Assembly (NCBI RefSeq): GCF_011601345.1
Contig: NZ_JAAORB010000017.1
Location: 1 to 53,005 of the forward strand
Length of the DNA: 53,005 nucleotides
Direction: 5' to 3'
Source: Roseovarius gahaiensis
GTDB taxonomy: Bacteria; Pseudomonadota; Alphaproteobacteria; Rhodobacterales; Rhodobacteraceae
Positions 45,515-53,005 of the stretch are shown one piece after another. Under the pieces are notes generated by a model. It ran no database searches. It had not been told where the DNA came from and saw only the letters and a program-made list of their open reading frames with translations. Numbering within the stretch: position 1 is the first letter of the stretch; every line of letters begins with the position of its first letter. A program made the position numbers and the translations under genes.

Positions 45515-47029
45515 CTATTCGCCACGCGGAAACCGCTGGCTGTCTTCGACCGTGTTCAGGTCCATGTGCTTGCGCATGTAGCGTTCACTGGCCTTTTGCA
45601 GCGGCTGGTAATCCCAAGGGTAGTAGCCGCCCTTGCGCAGCGCCTCGTAGACGACCCATCGGCGGGCCTGACTTTCGCGCACCTCAGCGTCGAACTGATC
45701 GAGGCTCCAACGGGCATCCGCCATGTCGCTGAACTGCTTTAACGTTTCGGCATGGGACGGGTCAGCGGCCAGATTGGTCAATTCATGCGGGTCGGCCTGA
45801 AGATCGAACAGTTGGTCGGGGTCAAGCGGGCAACGGGTGAATTTCCAACGGCCCTGACGCAGAGAAACCAGCGGTGCATATGACGCCTCGGCGGCGTATT
45901 CCATGGCGACCGGGGCCGCGCGCGTTTGCCCCTGCCCGAGCGGCACCAGCGACTGACCTTCGGTCCACGGCGCGACCTCGTCCATCGACACGCCGGCCAG
46001 ATCGCACAGCGTGGGGCAAACGTCGATATTGCTGACCGGATCGGTGACAAGCCCCGCCTCCATTCCCGGCGCCGCCACCATCAGGGGCACCCGCGCGGAG
46101 CCTTCGAAGAACGACATCTTGAACCACAGACCGCGCTCGCCCAGCATATCGCCATGGTCGGATACGAACAAAACGATGGTGTCGTCCTGTTGTCGTGTTC
46201 CCTCAAGCGCCTCCATGATTTGGCCGATCTTGTCGTCCAGATAGGAAACATTGGCAAAATAAGCTTGGCGTGACCGGCGGATATCGACATCGGTGATCTC
46301 GAACGACCGCCAGTCATTGGCGTCAAAAATGCGCTTGGAATGCGGATCGTGATCGTCGTAGTCCATCGCCGGAACCGTTGGCTCAAGATGCGCGCAATCC
46401 TCGTAAAGATCCCAGTATTTGCGCCGCGCGACGTAAGGGTCATGCGGATGGGTGAAACTGACGGTCAGGCACCATGGCCTGTCATCATGGCCCCGGCCCA
46501 GATCGTAAATCTTGCGGGTCGCGTGATAGGCCACCTCATCGTCATATTCCATCTGGTTGGAAATCTCGGCCACCCCGGCCCCGGTGACCGACCCAAGGTT
46601 GTGATACCACCAATCAATCCGCTCGCCGGGTTTGCGGTAATCCGGGGTCCAGCCAAAATCGGCAGGGTAGATATCGGTTGTCAGGCGTTCTTCGAACCCG
46701 TGGAGCTGATCGGGGCCGACGAAATGCATCTTGCCCGACAAGCTCGTCTGGTATCCCGCCCGCCGCAGGTGATGGGCATAGGTGGGGATATCGGCGCTGA
46801 ATTCGGCGGCGTTGTCATAGACCCGGCTGCGCGACGGCAAAAGCCCTGACATAAAGCTGGCCCGCGCCGGCGCACAAAGCGGGCTGGCGGTGTAGGCGTT
46901 GGCAAACCGGGTCGAACGATCTGCCAAGGCGCGCAGGTTGGGGGTGTGCAACCAATCCGCCGGACCATCCGGAAACAAGGTGCCGTTCAACTGATCAACC
47001 ATCAAAATCAAAATGTTGGGTCGCGTCAT
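45515..47029 (-). CDS. betC: Choline-sulfatase
   Basis: Hydrolyses choline-O-sulfate to choline and sulfate, feeding betA. It has 504 residues of the type I sulfatase fold: the formylglycine motif [14 protein letters not shown] with Cys52 to be converted by a maturase, and metal ligands in the [12 protein letters not shown] opening. No signal peptide is seen, so it is cytoplasmic as in other BetC proteins. It starts 1 bp after the betI stop. A maturase gene is not in the window. Confidence 0.93.
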   Translation of the reverse strand: MTRPNILILMVDQLNGTLFPDGPADWLHTPNLRALADRSTRFANAYTASPLCAPARASFMSGLLPSRSRVYDNAAEFSADIPTYAHHLRRAGYQTSLSGKMHFVGPDQLHGFEERLTTDIYPADFGWTPDYRKPGERIDWWYHNLGSVTGAGVAEISNQMEYDDEVAYHATRKIYDLGRGHDDRPWCLTVSFTHPHDPYVARRKYWDLYEDCAHLEPTVPAMDYDDHDPHSKRIFDANDWRSFEITDVDIRRSRQAYFANVSYLDDKIGQIMEALEGTRQQDDTIVLFVSDHGDMLGERGLWFKMSFFEGSARVPLMVAAPGMEAGLVTDPVSNIDVCPTLCDLAGVSMDEVAPWTEGQSLVPLGQGQTRAAPVAMEYAAEASYAPLVSLRQGRWKFTRCPLDPDQLFDLQADPHELTNLAADPSHAETLKQFSDMADARWSLDQFDAEVRESQARRWVVYEALRKGGYYPWDYQPLQKASERYMRKHMDLNTVEDSQRFPRGE

Positions 47030-47030
47030 G

Positions 47031-47612
47031 TTACGCCTCCGCTGTCAGGGATGTGTCGAGATAGTGCAGCAGCACGTCGATGGCCCCGTCCGGGGCCAAA
47101 GCCTCGGCGCGGAGCGCTTGCCGGATATACAACCCGTCGATCATCGCCGCCAAACCACGGGTCAGGTGATTGGCATGGTCGGGTGCAATCTGGCGCAGCG
47201 CGTAATGCAGGTTTGACCGCAAGCGCCGCTGATAGATATGCAACAGCCTGAGCGCCGGTTGCGAGGTCTGCGCCTGCACGTAAAAATTCAACCATGCCGA
47301 TACCATTTCAGGCCGAAACTGGGCCGGGCCGAAACTGGCGCGAATGATCGCCTCGATCCGGTCGCGCGGGGTTTTGGCCATCGTCAGCGCACCGCGCACC
47401 TCCGCGCCATAAAGCGTCAGGATGTGGCGCATCGCGGCAGCAAAAATCTGCTCTTTGGACCCAAAATAATGATGCGCAAGGGCGCTGGACATACCAGCGC
47501 GGCGCGCGATCTGACTGACGGTCACATCCAGAGTGCCGCGCGCGCCGATTTCGTGAATCGTCGCCTCGACCAAAGCCGCGCGGCGTATTCCCTCCATTCC
47601 GAGCTTGGGCAT
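47031..47612 (-). CDS. betI: Choline-responsive TetR repressor BetI
   Basis: Represses the bet genes until choline is present. It has 193 residues from the ATG at 47612, giving the family opening PKLGMEGIRRAALVEATI; an ATG one codon earlier is equally reachable from the GGAG site. The TetR helix-turn-helix (SQIARRAGMSSALAHHYFGS) is intact. A dyad ATTGAC-TC-GTCAAT lies about 48 bp upstream of the start and resembles known BetI operators. It is the first gene of betI-betC-betB-betA. Confidence 0.9.
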   Translation of the reverse strand: MPKLGMEGIRRAALVEATIHEIGARGTLDVTVSQIARRAGMSSALAHHYFGSKEQIFAAAMRHILTLYGAEVRGALTMAKTPRDRIEAIIRASFGPAQFRPEMVSAWLNFYVQAQTSQPALRLLHIYQRRLRSNLHYALRQIAPDHANHLTRGLAAMIDGLYIRQALRAEALAPDGAIDVLLHYLDTSLTAEA

Positions 47613-47659
47613 CATTCCGTCTCCAAACTGCCTTGCCCTGTTGGGGGTATTCATGTTTA

Positions 47660-47673
47660 ATTGACTCGTCAAT
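47660..47673. promoter_or_regulatory. BetI operator candidate
   Basis: ATTGAC-TC-GTCAAT is a perfect 6-bp dyad followed by CAATAAAA. It resembles the ATTGA/TCAAT core of enterobacterial BetI operators. A related but imperfect ATTGAACGGCAAT lies at 47800-47812, closer to the transporter genes, so both divergent operons may be controlled. Confidence 0.6.
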
Positions 47674-47740
47674 CAATAAAAACGGACAGAAATGAGAAAC
47701 CAAGCAACACCAAAAGAAATCTCGGCAATTATAGCGTTGC

Positions 47741-47759
47741 ACGTCATCGCCACGTCATC
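47741..47759. promoter_or_regulatory. Tandem ACGTCATC direct repeat
   Basis: ACGTCATC occurs at 47741-47748 and again at 47752-47759. The 11-bp period places both on the same helix face, the usual layout for response-regulator or other tandem-binding activators. It lies mid-way between betI and the binding-protein gene. No regulator can be named. Confidence 0.4.
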
Positions 47760-47906
47760 ATACTGTCGGAAATGTATCGAAGGTGTCGTATTGAGGCCAA
47801 TTGAACGGCAATCTTGACCGACATTTTGCAGCCCACCCTGTCGCTTGATCGGCATATCGGGGAACGGGACATTCGAACGCCAAGTGACAATAGGGAGAAT
47901 TACACG

Positions 47907-49463
47907 ATGGCATTATTCAAAGACGGCATGTTAAATCGCCGCGGATTTCTGAAAACCACAGCAGCCACCGCGATGGCCGCATCTTTGCCCATGGGCGGCG
48001 CCATGGCCGCCCCTAAACGCGGCGGACATCTGCGTGTCGCAATCGGCCACGGCCAGACAACCGACACGCTGAACCCCGGCACATATGAAAACAGCTTTAC
48101 CACGTCGCTGGCCTATACCATCCACGGCCACCTGACCGAGGTTGCACAGGACGGTTCGCTGATCCCGGAACTGGCCGAAAGCTGGGAAGCCTCGCCCGAC
48201 GCCAAGGTCTGGCGCTTCAAGATTCGCCAAGGCGTGACCTTCCATTCAGGCAAAACCCTTGAGCTTCAGGACGTGGTCAATTCGATCAACTTCCACCGCG
48301 GCGAAGATTCGACCTCGGCTGCCGGTCCCATCGTGGCCCCGATTCAAGATATCGCGACCGAAGGCAACGACACCATCGTTATCACGCTTGATGGCGGCAA
48401 TGCCGACTTCCCGTTCACGCTCAGCGATTATCACATCGCGATCTGTAAGGCCGACGGTGACAGCATCGACTGGAAATCGGGCGATGGCTGCGGCAGCTAC
48501 AAGCTGATGGATTTCAACCCCGGCGTGTCCTACACCGTGGAACGCCACGAAAACCACTGGCGTGATGATGTCGCATGGTTCGACAGCGCCGAGGTGTTCG
48601 CCATCGTCGATCAGAACGCGCGCACCACGGCCATGGTCTCGGGCGATGTGGATGTGGCCGACCGGCTTGACCTGAAAACCGTTAGCATGCTGGCCCGCAA
48701 CGAAAACATCCAGATCAACTCGGTCGCCGGGACGCAGCACTATACCTTTGCGATGGACACACGCGCCGATCCGTTCTCGGACAATCATGTGCGTCAGGCG
48801 CTGAAATACGGCGTCAACCGTCAGGAATTGGTCGACAAGATCCTGTTTGGCTACGGCTCGGTCGGCAACGACCACCCGATTGGTCGCGGGCAGCGGTTCT
48901 ATAATTCCGAGCTTGAGCAGAAAACCTACGATCCCGACAAGGCCAAGTATCACCTCAAGCAGGCCGGGCTGGACAGCCTTGATGTTTCGCTGTCGGCTGC
49001 AGATGCCGCCTTTGTCGGCGCGGTTGATGCGGGAGTTCTGTATCAATCCTCGGCCAAGGCCGCGGGCATCAACCTCAAGCCCGTGCGCGAGCCGAACGAC
49101 GGCTATTGGTCGGATGTCTGGATGAAGAAACCCTTCGTCTCCGTCTACTGGTCGGGCCGCGTGGTCGAAGACCAGATGTTCTCGACCGCTTACAAATGTG
49201 GCGCGTCGTGGAATGACAGCTTCTGGTGCAATGACCGCTTTGACGAATTGATGGTCAAGGCCCGCTCGGAACTGGACGAAGACAAGCGCCGCGAGATGTA
49301 TTGGGAAATGCAGGATATGGTGGCAAACGAGGGTGGGGTTGTCATCCCGATGTTCGCCAACTGGGTCTTCGGCAATTCCACCAAGGTCGGCCACACCGAG
49401 CAGATGAGCTCGAACTGGGATGTGGACGGCATGCGCTTTATCGAGCGTTGGTGGTTCGTCTGA
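47907..49463 (+). CDS. Tat-exported family-5 ABC solute-binding protein (orphan)
   Basis: A 518-residue periplasmic binding protein of the peptide/nickel (SBP_bac_5) family. The signal is of Tat type, with the twin arginine in NRRGFLK (Arg11-Arg12) and cleavage near AMA. The mature domain has the typical LAESWEASPDAKVWRFKIRQ segment. AGGGAG precedes the ATG at 47907. No dipeptide-type permease or ATPase is nearby; instead it sits between betI and choX, and shares the divergent control region. It may bind a choline-related or other osmolyte substrate and use a permease encoded elsewhere; this is inference. Confidence 0.85.
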   Translation: MALFKDGMLNRRGFLKTTAATAMAASLPMGGAMAAPKRGGHLRVAIGHGQTTDTLNPGTYENSFTTSLAYTIHGHLTEVAQDGSLIPELAESWEASPDAKVWRFKIRQGVTFHSGKTLELQDVVNSINFHRGEDSTSAAGPIVAPIQDIATEGNDTIVITLDGGNADFPFTLSDYHIAICKADGDSIDWKSGDGCGSYKLMDFNPGVSYTVERHENHWRDDVAWFDSAEVFAIVDQNARTTAMVSGDVDVADRLDLKTVSMLARNENIQINSVAGTQHYTFAMDTRADPFSDNHVRQALKYGVNRQELVDKILFGYGSVGNDHPIGRGQRFYNSELEQKTYDPDKAKYHLKQAGLDSLDVSLSAADAAFVGAVDAGVLYQSSAKAAGINLKPVREPNDGYWSDVWMKKPFVSVYWSGRVVEDQMFSTAYKCGASWNDSFWCNDRFDELMVKARSELDEDKRREMYWEMQDMVANEGGVVIPMFANWVFGNSTKVGHTEQMSSNWDVDGMRFIERWWFV

Positions 49464-49497
49464 TTTTCAGCGGTATTAAACCCGTTTGACATGAAAC

Positions 49498-49525
49498 GCG
49501 CCGACGCAGACCATTGCGTCGGCGC
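49498..49525 (+). repeat. Hairpin between the orphan binding protein and choX
   Basis: GCGCCGACGCA (49498-49508) pairs perfectly with TGCGTCGGCGC (49515-49525) over a 6-nt loop. No T-run follows. It begins 34 bp after the upstream stop and ends 40 bp before choX. It could protect the upstream message or reduce read-through. Confidence 0.7.
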
Positions 49526-49564
49526 AACTGTCAAATCCATACGCGACCCAACAGGAGGATTCGA

Positions 49565-50488
49565 ATGTCCATGAAATACACCCTGACCGCAGCCGCGCTT
49601 GTGGCCGCTGGCCCCGCCCTTGCCGATTGTGGCACCGTGACTTTTTCCGATGTCGGCTGGACCGATATCACCGCCACCACCGCCGCCACCACATCGGTGC
49701 TTGAGGCATTGGGCTATGACACCGACATCAAGGTGCTTTCGGTGCCCGTGACCTACACGTCGCTGGCCGAAGGCGATATCGACGTGTTCCTTGGCAACTG
49801 GATGCCCACAATGGAAGGCGATATCGCCCCCTACCGTGAGGCCGGCACAGTGGACACCGTGCGCGCCAACCTCACCGGGGCTAAGTATACGCTGGCCACC
49901 AACGCCGCGGGCGCCGCGCTTGGGATCGCCGATTTCGCCGATCTCGCGGATCACGCCGAGGCGCTTGAAGAAACCATCTACGGGATCGAGCCGGGCAATG
50001 ACGGCAACCGCCTGATCATGGACATGATCGAGGCCGACGCGTTCGGCTTGTCAGGGTTCGAGGTCAAGGAAAGTTCCGAACAGGGGATGCTGGCACAGGT
50101 CAGCCGCGCTGACCGCCGCGAAGAGCCGATCATCTTTCTAGGCTGGGAACCGCACCCGATGAACGCCAACCACGACATGACCTACCTGACCGGTGGCGAT
50201 GATTGGTTCGGCCCCGATCTGGGCGGCGCGACCGTTTATACCAATACCACGGCTGGTTATGTCGAAAGCTGCCCCAATGTGGGCAAGCTGCTGCAAAATC
50301 TTGAGTTCACGCTGGCCATGGAAAACGAGATCATGGGCGCGATCCTGAACGATGGCACCGACCCGGCCGAAGCCGCCACCACATGGCTAAGCGCCAATCC
50401 CGGCGTTCTGGACGACTGGCTGGACGGCGTGACCACCCGCGACGGTGGCGATGCCATGACGGCGGTCAAATCCAGCCTCGATCTGTGA
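49565..50488 (+). CDS. choX: Choline ABC importer binding protein
   Basis: A periplasmic choline-binding protein of 307 residues with a Sec signal (cleavage after ALA, about 20). Tryptophans that would form the aromatic box for the quaternary ammonium are present in VGWTDITATT, LGNWMPTME and FLGWEPHPMN. The AGGAGG site fixes the start at 49565, with a second ATG two codons later. It is followed by choW and choV, and the adjacent bet genes use the imported choline. Glycine betaine or carnitine binding (OpuAC/ProX group) is the alternative. Confidence 0.9.
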   Translation: MSMKYTLTAAALVAAGPALADCGTVTFSDVGWTDITATTAATTSVLEALGYDTDIKVLSVPVTYTSLAEGDIDVFLGNWMPTMEGDIAPYREAGTVDTVRANLTGAKYTLATNAAGAALGIADFADLADHAEALEETIYGIEPGNDGNRLIMDMIEADAFGLSGFEVKESSEQGMLAQVSRADRREEPIIFLGWEPHPMNANHDMTYLTGGDDWFGPDLGGATVYTNTTAGYVESCPNVGKLLQNLEFTLAMENEIMGAILNDGTDPAEAATTWLSANPGVLDDWLDGVTTRDGGDAMTAVKSSLDL

Positions 50489-50570
50489 TCCTTCACTTGC
50501 CATAAAGACCGGCCCGCCCCTTTTCGGGGCGCGGCCATGACCAACGGTTCCCCCATTCAAAGGATAGCGC

Positions 50571-51407
50571 GTGACCTGGCTTACCGACACCAAGATTCCA
50601 ATCGGCAACGCGGCCGAGGTTTTCTTTGAATGGATGCAGGACAACGCGGCGGCGTTTTTCGACCAACTGGCTGCGGTGATGGAGGCGCTGATCGACGCTT
50701 TTCTCTGGGTGCTGCAAACCCCGCACCCGATGATCCTGATCGCGGTTTTCGTCGCGCTGACATGGATCTTTCAGCGCAACTGGAAGACCTGTGTTTTCGT
50801 GGCCCTTGGGTTCTTCTTGGTGCTCAACCAAGACTATTGGGAAGAAATGACCGAAAGCCTCACGCTGGTTTTGTCAGCTTGCGTGTTCTGCATGGCCATC
50901 GGCGTGCCCATCGGCATTGCCGCCGCGCACCGCCCCCGCTTTTACCGGGGCCTACGCCCGGTGCTGGACCTGATGCAAACCCTGCCGCCCTTCGTCTACC
51001 TGATCCCGGCCATCGTCTTCTTTGGGATCGGCATGGTGCCGGGGCTGATCGCCACGGTGATTTTCGTTGTTCCGGCGCCAATCCGGCTAACATATCTGGG
51101 CATTGCCTCCACCCCCAAGCCCCTGCTTGAGGCCACGCAGGCCTTTGGCGCAACGCCACGCCAGACCCTATGGAAAGTGGAATTGCCCTACGCCCTGCCA
51201 CAGATCATGGCCGGGCTGAACCAGACGATCATGCTATCACTGTCGATGGTGGTGATCGCGGCGCTGGTGGGCGCGGACGGGCTTGGCGTTCCGGTGCTGC
51301 GTGCGATCAACACCGTTAACATCTCGCTTGGGTTCGAATCCGGCCTGATGATCGTGGTGGTGGCCGTGATCCTTGACCGGATGCTGCGGCTGGGAGACAA
51401 CAAATGA
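50571..51407 (+). CDS. choW: Choline ABC importer permease
   Basis: An inner-membrane permease of the binding-protein-dependent transport superfamily, 278 residues with about 6-7 membrane helices. The EAA-like ATPase contact loop appears as EATQAFGATPRQTLWKVELP (about 187-206). The start is GTG at 50571 with AAAGGAT upstream. Its stop overlaps the ATG of choV by 4 nt, so permease and ATPase are translationally coupled. Confidence 0.9.
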   Translation: MTWLTDTKIPIGNAAEVFFEWMQDNAAAFFDQLAAVMEALIDAFLWVLQTPHPMILIAVFVALTWIFQRNWKTCVFVALGFFLVLNQDYWEEMTESLTLVLSACVFCMAIGVPIGIAAAHRPRFYRGLRPVLDLMQTLPPFVYLIPAIVFFGIGMVPGLIATVIFVVPAPIRLTYLGIASTPKPLLEATQAFGATPRQTLWKVELPYALPQIMAGLNQTIMLSLSMVVIAALVGADGLGVPVLRAINTVNISLGFESGLMIVVVAVILDRMLRLGDNK

Positions 51408-52429
51408 CCGATGCCGTGCAGTTCGACGCCGTCTCGATCGTGTTCGGCGATCGGCCTGACCGCGCCCTGCCCCTGATGGATCAGGGGATGGACCGCCCCG
51501 AAATCCAGTCGCGCACCGGACAGGTGTTGGGCGTGCATGATTGCAACCTGACGGTCGGTCAGGGCGAAATCGTTGTGCTTATGGGGCTGTCGGGCTCGGG
51601 CAAGTCCACGCTTCTCAGGGCGGTCAATGCGCTCAACCCGGTGACGCGCGGCGCGGTGCATGTCAATGATGGCAACGCCATGGTCAATGTCACCAAGGCC
51701 GATGCCGCCACCCTGCGCCGCATCCGGCAAAACCACGTCGCCATGGTGTTTCAGCAATTCGGGCTTCTGCCATGGCGCAGCGTGCGCGACAACGTCGGAT
51801 TGGGCCTTGAATTGGCCGGTCTGCCGCGCACCGAACGCGCCGAACGGATCACCCATCAACTTGATCTTGTCGGCCTGTCGGATTGGGCCGACCGCAAGGT
51901 GGGGGAGTTGTCCGGCGGGATGCAGCAGCGCGTCGGCTTGGCCCGCGCCTTCGCCACCGAGGCGCCGATCCTTTTGATGGACGAGCCGTTCTCGGCGCTT
52001 GATCCGCTGATCCGCAACCACCTTCAGGATGAACTTCTGGACCTGCAACAAAAGCTGGCCCGCACGATCATCTTCGTCAGCCACGATCTCGACGAAGCGT
52101 TCAAACTGGGCGACCGTATCGCCATTATGGAGGGCGGGCGCATCGTGCAATGCGGCACCCCACAAGACATCTTCACCAACCCGTCCACCGATTACGTGGC
52201 GGACTTCGTGGCCCATATGAATCCGCTCGGTGTGCTGTGCGCACGCGATGTGATGGAGACGGCCACCGGTAAACCCGATAAAACCGTCTCGCCCGGCACC
52301 ACGATCCGGCAGGTCATGGAAGCCAGCCAAGGCCATGACGGCCCGATCGGCGTGGCGGACGGTGACGCGCTTGTCGGGCAGATCACCCGCAATGGCATCC
52401 TTGCCAAACTACTTGACCCACGCGGCTGA
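51404..52429 (+). CDS. choV: Choline ABC importer ATPase
   Basis: The energising subunit, 341 residues. It has Walker A GLSGSGKST (61-69), signature LSGGMQQRVGLARAF and Walker B ILLMDEPFSALD, plus the long N-terminal extension and a short C-terminal CBS-like remnant typical of the OpuAA/ProV/ChoV group. It overlaps choW by 4 nt. A copy of the 21-nt motif starts 15 nt after its stop codon. Confidence 0.92.
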   Translation: MTDAVQFDAVSIVFGDRPDRALPLMDQGMDRPEIQSRTGQVLGVHDCNLTVGQGEIVVLMGLSGSGKSTLLRAVNALNPVTRGAVHVNDGNAMVNVTKADAATLRRIRQNHVAMVFQQFGLLPWRSVRDNVGLGLELAGLPRTERAERITHQLDLVGLSDWADRKVGELSGGMQQRVGLARAFATEAPILLMDEPFSALDPLIRNHLQDELLDLQQKLARTIIFVSHDLDEAFKLGDRIAIMEGGRIVQCGTPQDIFTNPSTDYVADFVAHMNPLGVLCARDVMETATGKPDKTVSPGTTIRQVMEASQGHDGPIGVADGDALVGQITRNGILAKLLDPRG

Positions 52430-52444
52430 CAGCGTCCTGCCCGC

Positions 52445-52465
52445 TTCATTGTTCTTCAAATACTC
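52445..52465 (+). repeat. TTCATTGTTC-N3-AAATACTC motif, copy 3
   Basis: Sense-strand copy just past choV, with spacer TTC. All 18 fixed positions match the other two copies. No hairpin follows here, unlike at copy 1. Confidence 0.75.
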
Positions 52466-52566
52466 AAATCTGCCCAACAGCAACCGCAGGTGCGCCGATG
52501 ATCAACCGCGCTTGACTTCCCGCGCCGGGGATTGCAGGGCAAGGGCACAGATCACGGAGACATCAC

Positions 52567-52932
52567 ATGAGCACCGGCAAACCGAAAACGCCCAAACGGC
52601 AGCAAGTCTATACGCTTCTGGTCGAGATCGGCCGCAAAGACGGCGATGGCCTGCCCGACAAGGCCACGGGCGCGGCGCTAATGGTCTATGCCTCGGGCGT
52701 GGACGAAGAAGAAGCCGTGCGTGAAACAGTGGCCGTTTTGAAACAGGCCGACACCGCACCGCTGGATGTCACGGGCTACGGCACGCTTGAGGAGCGCCAA
52801 GCCGAAGGCCACGATATCAGCGAGGAAGAACGCGGCCTGATGCAACGCGCCCTGGATGAAAACGCGGTGATCGTCGCCCAGATGACACCGTTTTTCGAAG
52901 ACACCCCGGCCGGAAATACGACCCTGCACTAG
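52567..52932 (+). CDS. Hypothetical acidic protein downstream of choV
   Basis: A 121-residue soluble acidic protein, helical by appearance, with no signal peptide and no motif I recognise. It has a basic opening (KPKTPKRQQVYTLLVEIG) and an acidic second half (GHDISEEERGLMQRALDENA). It follows choV by 137 bp on the same strand and could be a late member of the transport operon. The TAG stop lies at a possible insertion-sequence junction, so the true C-terminus may have been altered. Confidence 0.6.
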   Translation: MSTGKPKTPKRQQVYTLLVEIGRKDGDGLPDKATGAALMVYASGVDEEEAVRETVAVLKQADTAPLDVTGYGTLEERQAEGHDISEEERGLMQRALDENAVIVAQMTPFFEDTPAGNTTLH

Positions 52933-53005
52933 AGCGTGTCGCCCCTGATCAGATTCAGGATTCCCATGATGCTTGCTTTGTGATTCCATGCTTTTGAGGC
53001 ATATA
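52933..53005. mobile_element. Possible insertion-sequence edge at the window end
   Basis: The last 73 bases switch abruptly to AT-richer sequence and contain an imperfect direct repeat (GATTCCCATGATGCTT, then GATTCCATGCTTTT). The junction CTAG at the stop codon (52929-52932) is a site type used by IS630-family elements. No transposase is in view, so this is tentative. Confidence 0.3.

Overview
The window reads as GC-rich chromosome of a marine alphaproteobacterium of the Rhodobacterales (Roseobacter type). The evidence is gene content, not a marker gene: short-form HisG with HisZ, adenosylcobalamin-dependent NrdJ, alphaproteobacterial DUF1489 and DUF1491 proteins, an ScfR-type regulator, an L-cysteate sulfo-lyase-like gene with its LysR regulator, and a bet/cho choline locus. 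There are no rRNA or tRNA genes, no CRISPR array and no complete transposase gene.

Left edge (1-1.5 kb): accessory debris. An end resembling an IS21-type element abuts the 3' stub of a BspA/DUF285 surface-protein gene. Two overlapping unknown minus-strand genes follow, then an intergenic stretch full of inverted repeats and the nrdJ terminator. Housekeeping block 1 (1.5-12.5 kb): nrdJ (-), DUF1489 (+), an outer-membrane beta-barrel (+), the overlapping operon hisS-hisZ-hisG (-), slyX (+) and dnaE (-). Transporter block (12.6-17.4 kb): a four-gene nucleoside/BMP-type ABC importer (ATPase, two permeases, binding protein).

Repeat-bounded block (17.6-28.6 kb): two direct copies, about 90% identical, of a ~255-bp non-coding repeat flank an aldo/keto reductase, a DUF938 methyltransferase, an AhpD-like protein, a DUF937 protein, cuyA/cuyR, a dimethylglycine/sarcosine-dehydrogenase-like flavoprotein, TetR and GlxA-type regulators, and recO. 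The second copy and a universal stress gene lie between recO and the lepB-rnc-era-DUF1491 operon (29.3-32.2 kb).

Housekeeping block 2 (32.4-42.2 kb): gpmI, an EnvC-like factor, ctpA, rppH and a small exported protein; then an SOS-type dnaE2 lacking its C-terminal domain, an ScfR/PccR-type regulator and a ydcH-like gene. Right end (42.3-53 kb): betI-betC-betB-betA (-) diverges from an orphan Tat-exported family-5 binding protein and choX-choW-choV (+). Together these would import choline, hydrolyse choline-O-sulfate and oxidise choline to glycine betaine; the flavoprotein at 23-25.5 kb could act further down betaine demethylation. The window ends in what may be the edge of another insertion sequence.

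The signals least explained by known genes are: a 21-nt motif (TTCATTGTTC-N3-AAATACTC) found three times, each just after a stop codon in sense orientation; the paired ~255-bp repeats, one of them inside a 442-bp segment with near-perfect 21-bp terminal inverted repeats; two FNR-type boxes; and the orphan binding protein in the choline locus. No clearly new multi-gene defence or biosynthetic system is visible.
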